64,000 nt of DNA from Knoxdaviesia capensis (lineage: Eukaryota > Ascomycota > Sordariomycetes > Microascales > Gondwanamycetaceae), in contig LNGK01000004.1 in NCBI GenBank assembly GCA_001510575.1, positions 2,039,988 to 2,103,987 of the forward strand. Direction: 5' to 3'. Shown piece by piece: positions 46,416-58,274 of the stretch. The position numbers and the translations under genes are program-made. Positions within the stretch are counted from its first letter, which is position 1. The number at the start of each line of letters is the position of its first letter. Below the pieces are notes generated by a model that had not been told where the DNA came from, did not search any database, and saw nothing but the letters and a program-made list of their open reading frames with translations.

Positions 46416-47669
46416 ATGTCGTTTCTTCTGGATCTGGCGAAGATCACCAAGGACTTCGAGGGCCTTACGTCGGGAAAGAGCAGCAGCAGCAACAACTTTG
46501 GATATTCAGGTGGGTTCAGTGCTCGGAGCGGGTGGTGCGGGGCGTGCCGGGTCTGCCGTGACCGGAATGTTCTAGTGGCAGGCTTGGAAGCGGGCGAAGG
46601 TACATGACGGGTATTTCATGCGCATCCACCATTCTAACCTGTTAAACTTCATGCCTAGGCGGTGGCTCAAGCGGGAGCTACTCCCAGCCGGAGCCGAACA
46701 TCGGATATGTCGGCGGGCCTCCGTTTCACGGGGACCCCAAGATGAAGCCGCAAACGCCATACGAGATGCCCTCGCGCCACGCCTCAGACAACAGCTACGC
46801 GCCGTACCCCGGCTCGCACTCGTCGGATTCCGGCTCGCACAGCTACCACCAGCAACAGCCGGCATACCACCAGCAACAGTCCAGCCCGTCGTACCACCAG
46901 CAGTCGCACCAGCCCAGCCACTACGATGCGCCGCGGCCGGCCAGCTCGTCGGGCCATGGCGAGCCGCCGCTGCCGCACGGCTGGATCTCGCAGTACGACT
47001 CGTCGGGCCGCAAGTTCTACGTCGACACCGCGTCGGGCACGTCGCACTGGGAGCTCCCCGCCGGCCTGCACCGGTCGCCGATGCCGAGTCCCCATGGTGT
47101 CCCGGGATACCCGGGCTATCACGCCGGCGGCCATAACAGCCAATCGGGCGGCTACTCCATGGGCAACATGGCGGCGGCGGGTGGATTCGGAGCGGCCACG
47201 GCTGCGGCCGCTGGGTACGTGGGGCATGAGAAGAAGGATAAAGACAAGAAAGACAAGAAGGACAAGGACAAGAATAAGGACAAGCACAAGTATGAGGATC
47301 ATCGACACAACAACGACGGCCACTCAAGCTACGGTGCTCCGGCTTACAGCCACTACGGAGACGAGGGCAAGAAGAAGAAGAAGGACAAGAAGAGCAAGAG
47401 CAAGAGCGGCGGCGGCGGAGGCGGCATGTTGATGGGAGCTGCCGGTGGTCTTGCTGTTGGAGCCCTTGGCGGCGCTATTCTCGCTCATTCTCTGGGCGGT
47501 AAGTCTCTCTTCTCGACTGGCGACTTGTTGCCTCTTCAGTGTCAATACTAACACCGTCACTCTCATTCTAGGTGATGGCCACTACTCTGGTGGCTCTGAC
47601 TACAGCTACGACTCCGGCTCTGACAGCGGCAGCTATAGCGGCGGGAGTTACTCTGGCGGCTCGGACTGA
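46416..47669 (+). CDS. WW-domain protein with Lys-rich and glycine-zipper C-terminus
   Basis: Three exons: 46416-46509, 46659-47498 and 47572-47669, with GTGGGT...CTAG and GTAAGT...CTAG introns of 149 and 73 bp, giving 343 residues. A short N-terminal segment (MSFLLDLAKITKDFEGLTSG) precedes a Gln/His/Ser/Tyr-rich low-complexity region. A single WW domain follows at about 136-166 (LPHGWISQYDSSGRKFYVD, with Trp140, Trp162 and Pro165), a module that binds proline-rich peptides. Next comes a Lys/Asp charged run (about 220-245), a second Lys-rich run, and a Gly-zipper hydrophobic stretch (MLMGAAGGLAVGALGGAILAH, about 289-309). The tail is Gly/Ser/Tyr-rich (SGGSDYSYDSGSDSGS). The zipper may associate with membranes or aggregate; that is inference. 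No specific orthologue is recognised. Confidence 0.85.
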
Positions 47670-48965
47670 GCGATTGTGAATGCGTTATCTCTCTTATTTC
47701 CATTCTCTACTGTTCGGGTTTCTCGTGGTGCTGTGCGTTCCAATGACTTGGCAGGCTTATGGTTGATCGTTTGATGTTGTGACTGCTCCGCCTTAGCATC
47801 TTGTCTGATATCTGATCCTATCTTTTTGTGGCGATTCTGACACTCATGTCTCGATCAATTAGGCACACTGATTCTACTGTATGAATGTGTGCTTTGTGAT
47901 ACTGCGTAACCATTTATGGCGAACTTACCTATGCTCTCGACCAATCCGTAGATCATTCCAATGCACTGTGCAAAACTGGTGCCTTGATAGGCGGCACATT
48001 GACCCAAAAGTCTCGTCATGAGATCCAGATAGAACACCAAAGTCCCAATGCATGATTGGGACAACCACATTCGGGCATTTGGCCGCCGTACGCGGCTTCG
48101 CTTGATTGAGCAAATCGGGCGGTTTGTGTGCTTCGGGGCTTAGATTCTAGAATTCCGTTGCTGGCGAAACACGACCGGAGACACTTGATTCTCCATCTCC
48201 AACCCTCCACCCAAAACTCCAGTCACACAATCAGACATCGACTTCCCTGGGACTCTCATCCAATCCATCCCTCTCTCAATCTCTCCCAAATTCTCTAAAA
48301 CTCTCACTCACAATATCTGCCCGCAACACCTCGTCCGACTACACCGGCCCTAGCCCCGGCTCGATGATCTCGTCGCACACGCTGGCCTAGGAGATCATCG
48401 CCCGCAACAACGACATGTGCCCGCGGTCTCTCAAACTCCTACTACGGCCACTCCCTCGGCACGTACGTCATCTCGCGCCACGGCTCGGCTGAGACCGCGG
48501 CTCTCACCTCCGAGGAGGTTGCCGTCCTTCGGGACTGGTTCGTCGCTGGAGGACACTGGGCGAATTGAACTTCCGGATATACGAGCGGGAGGATGACGGA
48601 CACTGCTTGCACCACATGATGGATCTTTTATCACGGCTTTTCTTGATGATGGACTTTTGGGGGATGAAGGACGACGGAAGTGCGCTGGGACATTAAGTTA
48701 TATGGTATCACCTACCTTTTTTCAAAATGTATCTCAAAGTTGTGTGGCTAATACACACAGCGAAATCATGATTCCCATCTCAGGCTACATACAAGTTGTG
48801 CAACACACCCACAGGTCATATCCTTCGTAGAATTAAATAGTAAGGAGAAAAAGTAAATATCAAACTTGTGTTTGAGAGTACACACAAGAAGGAAGAAAAA
48901 AAGAAAAAAGGTAATAGAAAAGAAATGTGTTGTCCGTCATGGACGATAGAGGTGATAGTGGCTTA
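47670..48965. other. Intergenic with a possible gene relic
   Basis: Contains the 3' flank of the WW gene, a C/T-rich leader-like stretch at 48240-48320, and a short decayed coding region right after it. Confidence 0.45.
48316..48568 (+). pseudogene. Possible short gene remnant
   Basis: After a pyrimidine-rich leader, one frame reads TSSDYTGPSPGSMISSHTLA, hits TAG at 48388-48390 and continues EIIARNND. Near 48420 the sense moves to the next frame, NSYYGHSLGTYVISRHGSAE and VAVLRDWFVAGGHWAN, ending at TGA 48566-48568. Third positions are strongly G/C, unlike the surroundings. The TAG could instead be a 3' splice site (CTGGCCTAG). Family unknown. Confidence 0.35.
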
Positions 48966-51900
48966 CTACTCCTCATCATACCAGTCATCACCAAGATCCC
49001 ACTCATCCCACTCCTTGGCCTCGGAATAGCTGGAGAAGCTGTCGCCCTCACCCTCGTACTGGCCCTGCGTGAGGGTCATGGGGAAGCAGTCGACAACGGT
49101 ACCGCCGGCAATCGAGTAGCGGACCTCGGGGGTCTTGAGAGTGGCAGCACCCTCCTCAGGGTCGAGAGCCAGGAAGATCTTGGCACCGATGTCGGTCTCC
49201 TGGAACGTGCACACAATCGGGTACAGCACGTTGCCGAAGGGGTCAACGGCCATGTAGTAGTAGTCGTCTTTGCCATCCTCGGCGTCCGAGTCGTACGGCA
49301 CCCAGGCAACAACCACCGCGGTCGACGGGATCTCGGTCGGGTCCTCAACACGGAGACGCGAGACTCCGGCGGCCGACATGGTGTTGTTGTAGTAGTGCAT
49401 CAGGCGGCCCGAGCCGTCGGTGACCAGGACGTCCTCCTTGGACGCCCACATCTCCGAGCAGCCCAGGTTGTCCTCGTCGCTGCCCTCGGTGGACACGAGG
49501 TAGGCGTTGCCGTTGGAGCACGACACCACCATGTAGGAGGCAGTCGGGTCAACCAGCAGCGCCAGCTCGTAGCCGGAGGTCAGGTTGTACGGGCTGTTGG
49601 GCAGGCCCTTGGTCTCGTACGACAGCGAGTTGGAGAGGGTCGAGTTGGTCGAGTTCGACGGGCCCTTGATCTTGCTGGTCAGATCAAGGATCTTTCCGAC
49701 AGCGCCGCTGATGGTCGAGTTAGTGGTGGTCGACGCCTGGCGGGCAGACAGGGGCATGTTGCGGCGCTTGAGGTCTTCAGTCGACTCAGTGTCCTCAGCC
49801 GAATCGGCGGGCTCCTCTGAACCCTGCTCAGGCTCGGCGGGGGTCTCGGAGTCAACCGGGGTTTCAGGGTCAGCCGGAGTCTCGGCAGGAGTCTCAGGGC
49901 TAGTCGGGGTCTCAACAGGAGTCTCTGGGTCGGTAGGAGTCTCAACAGGAGTCTCTGGGTTGGTAGGAGTCTCAACAGGAGTCTCTGGGTTGGTAGGGGT
50001 CTCGGTGGGGGTCGTCGAACCAGTGGCGGTCTGGGCAGGAGTCTCTGCGGCGGTCGTGCTAGCAGTCGGGTCCACAGCGCGGGCAGGCAGCTTGATGCAG
50101 CCCTGCGCGAGCTTGCGGTCCTGGGTATCGAAGAAGACAGTTCCCTGCTTGCCGAAGATAACCATGTACAGCTTGTTGCGCCAGGTGATCTGGGTGCTGA
50201 TACCCGTGCATCCGTTGGTCTCGGTGAAACCGGCGCTGAAGCCTCCGGTGGCGGTCAGGCCGACCGAGGCGGCAACCTGAGCAGTTCCCTTGATGCTGGG
50301 CTCATCGACGAGGCCAACACTCTTGTCCCACGTGGCAATCTTCAGACCGCAGTGCACACCGATGGGCAGACCAAGCTCGGCGGACAGCATCAGCTCGCCC
50401 TCAGCCTCGAACACGGGCTTGAAGTACGGCTCCCAGCCATCCTTCTTGCTGTTAGCAATGTTGACAAAGTCAATCAGCACATGGGCATTGGACAGGCCCA
50501 TCTCGGCACCGGCAAGCAGCTTGCCCTTGGCAGCGGCCTCGAGAGTGACGCGCGAGCCGACGGTGATGCGGGGTCCAATGACAATGGGGCCGTAGGTAAT
50601 TCCGGGCAGGCCAATGTCGAGCAGGTCCTTCTTGAAGTCCTGCTTGTAGGTCAGCTGGGCATCGATACCGAGCTTGAGGGCAAACTGGATATCGAGGTTA
50701 AGCTCAACCTCACCCTGAGTGAACTCTCCAAGGGGCGAAGTCACCGAGACAGGAGTCCAGGCAGCACGACCGGCAATGCGGGCAGAGCCAGACACACCGC
50801 AGCCAACGCAGAAGACGTTCAGGTAGCCGTTAAGCTTCTTGTTGTCATCGGGCTCCTGGCTACCGAAGGCCTTGAGGAGAATGGAGTCTCCCCATGGGGA
50901 CTTCGCCTGCTTGGCCTCGGGGTCCTTGAGAGTGCTGGCAGCCTTGTCGGACGAAGACGGGTCGGGCAGCTTCCAGGTGATCTCCTTGTTGATAGATCCA
51001 GAGATGGACGCAAGCTTCTGCACGGCCTGGTAGGCAGCAACAACCGGCTGCACAACCGGCTTGACCACCTTTTCCACGAGCCAGCTGACAAGACCACGGC
51101 GGGTCTTGCGGCGGATGGCAATGCCGTTGTTGCCGCGCTTATCGAAGAAGTCGGCATCAAGCAGGTCGTTCGGGTCGGGATCCTCGTACTCGCCGGTGCC
51201 GGGGGCAACCTCGGCGACGAAAGTCTTGAACTCCTGGCTGAGAGCCTCGGAGCCCAGACCAGTGTCCAGGTCGTGGTCGAAGAGAGGGCCGAGGCAGGCA
51301 ACGGGGAGACCGTACTTGGTATCAGCGGGGGCAGTGCAGTCAGCAGGGGTGGCGCCGAAGCCGGAATTGACAGGGCCGTCAGTAGCGGACGGGGTGGCCG
51401 AGCCGGACACGGTGGCGGTGCCGGAGGCAGAGCCAGAGGTGGTAGCGGAAGCCGAAGCAGAGCCGGACACCGACGACGACGGCGACCAGGAGAAGTTGCT
51501 GTTGTTGGCGCTGGACGAGCCGCTGGCGGCGGACGAACCGGGCGCCGACGTGGTGGTGGTGGCCGAGCCGTCGTTATGACGGGGAATCCACCAACCCCAC
51601 TCAGTCTCACCGGAGGTGATGAGGTCGTTGGGATCCTTGGCCTCACCGTTGACAATGACAATCAGCGCCTTGGAGTCGAACTTGAGGCCGTTGACGTTGA
51701 AGAAGCAACGGTCGTTGGCCTGGCTGCAGCCGGCAACAACACCGATGAGGACCATGCCGTCCTTGCTCCAGGTGGTCACGGCATACTCGAAGGCCTCGGT
51801 CGAGGCGAACGAGATGGTCATGCCGTTGATGTTGTACTCGACAACGGTGATGTGGTCGCAGTGGTCGATGTTGACCGACGGCTTGTCGAAGTGGTAGATC

Positions 51901-52443
51901 AGGTGGGCATAGTGACCCTCAACCGACGGGCCTAGAAACGGGGAAGTCAAACAGGAGGTTGTTAGTAAGGTTTCCCTGAGTCTAGTGATGTTGTATGCGT
52001 GTGTCTATCTTACTGTCAACTCCGTAGTACATCTCCGAAGGCTGGTTAGGCTTGATGGGAATGACATTGGTGACCGGCTTGGTATCGCAGTTCCAGTGAA
52101 CGGTGGGCGGCAGGTTCACGATGGGGGCGTCGTGGGGAGGCATGGTGTAGGTGGGCTCAGCCGGGACAGCCACCTCCTGGACGGAGGTCGGCTTCGACTT
52201 GGGCTTCTCCACGGTAGTGGAGGTGAAGGCCGGCGGAGGCAGCTCGGGGAAGCCGGCCGGGCACTCGGGGGGAACATCCGGGCAGGCCCCGGACGAGGTG
52301 ACGTGGACGATGACCACTTCAAAGCCGTTGTGCTTGATGACCTCGACGTTGCCGGGGTCCCGTTCCTCAACAGCCGGGAAGGCCGAGGCCACGGAGGCCG
52401 TGGCCGAAGCCCATAGAAGGGCTTTGGGGACGTTGAAATACAT
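48966..52443 (-). CDS. Large secreted protein of unknown function (DUF7029/DUF7223-like)
   Basis: Two exons: 52443-52014 and 51931-48966, with an 82-bp GTAAGA...CTAG intron, giving 1,131 residues. A signal peptide (about 1-21, ALLWASATASVASAFP) is followed by a Pro-rich part. Next is an N-terminal beta domain (about 140-260: AHLIYHFDKPSVNIDHCDHI, FEYAVTTWSKDGMVLIGV, CFFNVNGLKFDSKALIVIV). A Ser/Ala/Thr linker covers about 268-331. A second conserved region lies at about 470-700 (LDIQFALKLGIDAQLTYKQD, GLPGITYGPIVIGPRITVGS). About 785-848 is a run of TPTxPETPVE repeats. The C-terminus ends acidic and aromatic (DEWDLGDDWYDEE), with no GPI signal. I recall paired DUF7029/DUF7223 domains in such mould proteins, but that label is from memory and the function is unknown. 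Confidence 0.82.
49805..50005 (-). repeat. Coding tandem repeat, TPTxPETPVE units
   Basis: Units of about 30 bp in the unknown secreted gene, at least five copies, encoding a Pro/Thr/Glu stalk. Confidence 0.85.
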
Positions 52444-55400
52444 AGTATTCCAGAAGAAAAAAGAAAGGACGGGGTTGTAAGAAGAACACCCTGATTAAGT
52501 TATATCAAAGCAGGAAACAGAAAAAAAAAATAGACCGCACGCAAACTAAAAGAATGACTTGGCTTGTGGTCGGGAAAGACGAAAGAGTGAGTCTTCCTGA
52601 CTTGCCAGTTTTCAAAGAATGAGAGACAGAAAAAGAGGCGTGGTGGAGAGAGAAAGAGAAGACATCGTGAATGGAGAGGCAGAGAGCGAAGCACGGGGAT
52701 ATATATATAGATAGAGTGAAGCAGAGAGTATAGGCTGGTGGCCGGCGCGTGTTGTGTATGTACGTGCATCCGTGGTGCCAATACTTCACGATACCTTCCC
52801 GGGGCTGACGGGGTCCATCCACCCATAGCCACCCCCAATAACAAGAGCTCTTCCCAGGCTGCATCGTGAAGTTGTTTACCAGGCCCATTCTGGCCTTTGA
52901 CGGTGTATGGCGTGTTGTCAGTCCAGGTGTTGCCAGTCCAGGAGAGAGACCTAGGCCGGTCTACAGACGCCGAAATATTGGCACCAGGCCCGCCAGCAGC
53001 CTCATTTGGTGACCACAGGTTGAACCTACCCTGGAGATTGTCCCTTAGGTCTGGTGTTTTCCCTTTTCCTTTTTCTTTTCCCTTTGCATGCAATCTAAAC
53101 CGGTTGGGGAGCATATGCATCGGCTAGCATCCGAACATGGAGGGTTCGGCAGTCCGCTGGGAGCGTGCCATCTCCCTCTTTCGGCGCTGGAGCTAGGGTC
53201 GGCGTCTTGACCATGCGCAGATCAATAGCCGTCGATGGAAACGGAAGTAACTTTCGAGCAATGCCCGCTTGTGGCTAGGTGGCAGCTATACGGTCAGTCA
53301 CGGTAAGTGATGGTGGCGGAACTGCATCCTTCCAGTTCAGCCCCAGCATAGGGACGCCGGTGGTGGTGGATATAGGAGGAAAACTTCAACGAGACAGATC
53401 CAGGGATCCCTCAGATTCTGGTATGGAGACAGCCAGAGAAGGGCCGCTCGGTGAGGCCCGGGGGATCTGAGGACCGTGGAATAGGAGAGAGAGAATGAGA
53501 GAGTTGCGTATATCGTGATGGGGACATATGGAATTGTTTCCAAATCAAACCAAACAACATCCAAGCCATCATCAAGTTTTTGGTCCCTTAGACCTGGCTC
53601 TCACGGCGTCAAGACTTCTGGGTCTTACGATGGAATGACATGAAGCAGAGGCCGACTGAGACATGGGTCATTCCCACGCCATTCCATGCAGTCGCCGTGG
53701 ATTCTCAGCCGTAGGCGTTGGATGCATCTCGTTGTCCGCCAGGAAAGGAAAAAGAAGGAAGACATAGAAGAGGCACAGAAGAGGCATGATGCTACCCCTG
53801 CGCCAAACAGCGCATGTAACCCCAGCCGCGGCCAGAAACCAGGCGTTCAGCTCGATGACAGGCAATCACTCGGTCCTGTTTCCCGGGACATTGCCAACCA
53901 AATCACTGAACTGTGATCCACTCTGCACAGGTTGCAGGCGGTTGTCTCAGGGGAAAAAAATAAAAAATCTTGGGAAGACACACACAACCCGGCTCGTGCA
54001 GATCCGTGCCTGAGCTTGACCACATCGGGGATCGTCACAGGCCACCACCACATCACGTCTTAGCGGGGAAAATCCAACAGAGGTCCGGCCAAACATGTGT
54101 CGCTTCCCGCCCTACTGTTTTGCTGTGTGCCTCTAGGTCTTCCTTGTCTGCGGAAACCAGACACGGAGGTCGAAGGGGGCGCCTTTTCCCATTGTAGCAT
54201 AGTCGGAGCAATAGTTCTTTAGCCCGATACACTGTAGATCGTAAATACTCAGCCGAGATGCACGGCGACCCCGAGACGGCAAATATATTGGTCATCATGC
54301 TTGTTTTTCTCGATACAGTATTTGGGGTCCTGGCAGCCTCGCTTGACGTTGTCGATATATCGTGTGAATGTGATTTACCGCCTGCATTGGCTGTGTTCTG
54401 TGCAGGCAGTGTCTGTGATATCTTCGTAACTTGCAGCCATTTACGTGCATATGTTTCGCCTCTATCCAGTCAATATCGATATCCAAACTTCAGCCGCTGC
54501 AAGATTGTCCAAAGCTGGGCTCGGAATGGGGGCTAACACTCCCCATCACCACGCCGTCTCCTCGAACGCCTAACACGCTGTTGTGGCACATACTTACATT
54601 CTGACCAGAATCGGTGTCGACAGGCTTAAGGTTTGACTTTAATGTTGTCATTTATAGTGGGAATGCATGCTGAAGTTTGTTTTCAAGTGGAGTTTGTCGA
54701 GCCGAGAAAATCCTGATGGCGAAAGGAAGTCGGGTTGGGGATCGCTTCCCTCGTTTGTGTGTCCAAAGCCGGGAGTATGGTCCTCCCCGACTTCCATGCT
54801 GGCTCTCTTGTCTTTCGTGCTCCCCAATTTCCGCTTCTCTTATGCAGGCCCCATCCCAGCCTTCGAAAGTTGAGTCCCGAAGAGTCCTAGCCTGTCTCTT
54901 TTTTGCCCCTGTGAACATCAAGCCTAGTCGCCAGCAAGGTTTCGTGGCTTTTGGCGGGTCCGCACCGGCCCCCATCGGACTTTCAACTGATTTGACATGT
55001 ATCTTGTCGTCAAGAAGCGTGATCTACAGGAAACCTTCTTAGAGTCTAGCATATTAGCCGAGCCCCTAGTGGCGGCGTGACTCCAGTGCGGTTCTAACAT
55101 CCGAATATGAAGGTGCTGCTACTGTGTTCACTTTTTGGTTGGGCTCATTCAGGTTATTTTGCATGATTGATATTCCACTTGTCACAGCCAAGTCCTGGTG
55201 CTGCCACAGAACGCGACATGCGAGCCGACCCAGTGCCCACGCCGGACTGTGGGGGAGCTCATCAATTTTCAGTAATTGCCAATTGTTTCCTGTTCCTGTT
55301 CGGGCAGCTACGGCCCCCAACATCCTCTTCCCCATTCTTCACCAGCTTGTGCATCCTCCTCGTTTGCTCCTCGTTCAACCCACCGCGTTTCTTAGTCCGA

Positions 55401-55960
55401 TGATGTCCCTACTCGTAAGTCCAAGCTTCATATCAAACAGCGGAAAACGCGCGAGGTGCTACTAAGATGAGCAGCAGCGGTCTGGCTGGAATATCTCCTG
55501 AACTGTGCGTGTTGTTTTGTCTCGGATGAGGGGCTGTTGCCGCCGGATAGATGTCCACCTGCAACGGAACAGGCATCAAGCCGCTAGAGGGCAGAAGCAA
55601 CTAAACACCGGCCCCCTTTTTCTTTTTGGCCCCCGACGCGAGCCATCGTCACAACATGTAAGAAGGCATGTACTATATAGTACAATAAAAGGGGGGCATC
55701 CCACAAGGACGCGGGTCCACATCTGGTCCGTTGCAATCCCCGGGGTCTTCAGGGCCGAAAGATATACCTTCTTCTGTGATAGTCACAATGCACCAGCCAA
55801 ACGCGAGACCTTGGTGGTACCCTCAGTATTGTATGTGAACCCCGAAGTCTGAGAGCGCCGGGAGTGTATGTCTGAGAACAGCGGCCCAGGGCTGAGGTTG
55901 AATCCTCTCATGGTTTCGTTCGGAGATGTGCGTGACTGTGCTGAGCGGCTACGGCATAAC

Positions 55961-56045
55961 AAGCGGTCACAAAATGGTTCTTATAACCTCGTTAGGAATA
56001 TGAAGCGGATCAATAAGTGGTTCTCATAACCTCTTTGGGATTGTG
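55961..56045 (+). repeat. Diverged tandem duplication of about 42 bp
   Basis: Two adjacent copies beginning AAGCGG and sharing TGGTTCT.ATAACCTC; the rest has diverged. Confidence 0.7.
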
Positions 56046-56340
56046 AAGGAGAAAAAAGAAAGTCAAGCTTCATGATAGAAGTCCATTGGCGAGATGCCCC
56101 GAAATCAGCCTCGCGAATAACGCATCCGTGTATGTACAGTTCATTGATCAACCCAGGCCTGGTCACTCCGAAGAAGCGGACGGCGCCTTTGGAAATGATG
56201 TTTTTGGTGCCTGCCAGTATCTCGGAGCCTCTTGGAAGATACTTGCCGTTATATCTGACTAGTGACTACTGCATTATGTCCATGTGTAACTGCAGAAGGA
56301 ATGTGATAGCATTCCCTTACATGGAGATTGTGGTGATTTC

Positions 56341-56353
56341 TAGGGTTAGGGTT
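56341..56353 (+). repeat. Interstitial telomere-like repeat
   Basis: TAGGGTTAGGGTT, two TTAGGG-type units. Confidence 0.6.
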
Positions 56354-56584
56354 GTCCGGGCTTGCGAGGGGCATTGTGGTTTAAGTAACCCGGTTAGGTG
56401 TAAAGGGAGCCACAAGCTATGATTTAGCAAAGCTACTGAGCTCCTATGCATTAGGCACTCGCTACCTGAGCTATAGTTTTTCGGCATTGCAGTATTTGAT
56501 CAAATCTGAACACACACGATGCCTCCGAACCAGAGATGTTCTATCACAAATACAAGAGCAAGTGTATAAGTAACAGAAAGTTAC

Positions 56585-56862
56585 TCCACGAAGTCCGTTT
56601 GTTTCTTTTTGTCCAACTTCGGCTGGCCGAGTGTCTGTTTTTCGCCCATCGACTCACTCACTGGTGAGGACTGCAAACGATCCTGATGCAGGGGAATTAC
56701 CGACGGTACAAACTGCAGCGGCAAACTGTTTAATTTCGAATTATGCCCTACTGACCCAGATGGATACCCCAATATTACTGACGAAAGTGATATCCGCCCT
56801 ACACCGTTATGTGAAGAATATTGCTACTCTAAGTGGAAGAATAAGTGCGAGTGGAGTTTCCC
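56585..56862 (+). pseudogene. Possible relic of a Cys-rich secreted protein gene
   Basis: One frame reads SPIDSLTGEDCKRS, has a TGA at 56684-56686, then continues with GTNCSGKLFNFELCPTD and PLCEEYCYSKWKNKCEW. A possible 45-bp intron (56863-56907, ending TCTCTAG) would lead into RECRLGECRKYWC. The density of Cys, Trp and Tyr is suggestive, but no family is recognised and no start or signal peptide is seen. Confidence 0.25.
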
Positions 56863-58274
56863 GTGAAGGAGATGACCGATGAGTGTTAGCTGTTGTTTTT
56901 TCTCTAGGGGTAACCGCCAGCACCGCGAATGTCGGCTTGGTGAGTGTCGTAAATATTGGTGTGAAGACGAACAAGAGAACCAGGTATTTGAACTGTCATG
57001 CACATGCAAACGCCACTGAAGAAAATTAAGAAAGTACCAAGAAGTTCAGGGCCATGGCAACGCTGGCGGTCTCCTACACACCGACCTGGGACCCTTGGGG
57101 AGAACGAGGCTGTAAGCCAGACTGCCTGCCCCTGTTCCTTTCGGCACTTTATTGGCACTATGTTAATTGCCCCGAGCTGAAGGTTCTGTCCCCTGCTTTT
57201 CCTGACTGCTTATATCTGGCCGGTGTTGGCCTCCTGTCAACAAATGTGCCTATCATTATACGGATGCCAAGGCAGTAGAAATATACAGTAGATCCTCGCC
57301 TTGGGAAGGACATGAGTGGCTTTTGGAGGTCATGAATTGGCCGATACGAATGTGTTTCCTTAAATGGGTTGCGTGCAGTGCAGTCTATGATGCTGCCAGA
57401 GACATTGCGCTGAAAGAAGCATAACGCGAAGTAACATGATGCTGGCCGACAAAATTCTTGGCTGAGAGAAAACACGAAGAGACTCTGGATTTGACAGGTC
57501 TACTTAGTATATGATTCCGCAAGCTGGATTGAAGGGCATCAAGGCAGCCGTCAATCCATCCAAAAGAAATGCATTACTGGTATGCTGTGCCCGATTCCCG
57601 CCTGTTAAGACCGAAAGGCAAAGACACGACACGTCGGATCTCGGGGAGCCGGGGCCCGAACAACAGACACAGGCTCAATATGTCCGACGAAATGCAATAC
57701 AAGAAGAACAGAAAGACCGGAAACAATCTGCTACGATCCTATGACTTTTGAGGATACAGGTGACCGAACCCACGGAGACAGACAGACAGAAAAGAAATAC
57801 CCAGCCACTCACGATCCCAGGCCGGCCAGTATAAGCCAAAGACAACATCACAGAACGCAACGTGCGGTATGTGCCAAGGCCACCCCCTCCTCGTATTGCC
57901 GTTGGAGGTTGAGCATGTGTCTTTTTGTGCCGCCCGAAAATGTGAAAAAGTGGCCGGTCACCGATTTTCTGTGGTGGCTGAGGAAGCTCTGCGAGTACGA
58001 GTTGGAGATGATTGGCAGTTCCATCGAGGATAATATATGAGACAAAGCGATTGACCTTGGAACCCGGCGGTCAGATCGGCATGATTATTTTCTGTCTGGC
58101 TTGTTTATATGTCTGGGTATCTCTCGCTGTTTGTCTTCACTTTTGACAGCCATCGATCGGGGTTCCAACTGCTCTCATCTTCAGAGGCTTCACTTTCGTT
58201 TACAAATCCTTGACTATCCGTTCGTTCGTTTAACACCCTTCACCGTATTTTCCCTATCGATACCTAACACCAAG

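Larger units (their letters stand above)
52444..58274. other. Gene-poor block
   Basis: Nearly 6 kb without an intact gene. The upstream part is the promoter of the unknown secreted gene. It also holds a diverged direct repeat at 55961-56045, a telomere-like pair at 56341-56353, a Cys-rich coding-like piece at 56585-56862 and an isolated 41-codon frame at 57915-58040 (NVKKWPVTDFLWWLRKL) that I cannot place. Confidence 0.45.

Noticed and set aside
50352..51935. 527-codon plus-strand frame opposite the unknown secreted gene
   Set aside because: High G/C third positions of the real gene keep the opposite frame open; the translation is low-complexity Gly/Val/Arg.
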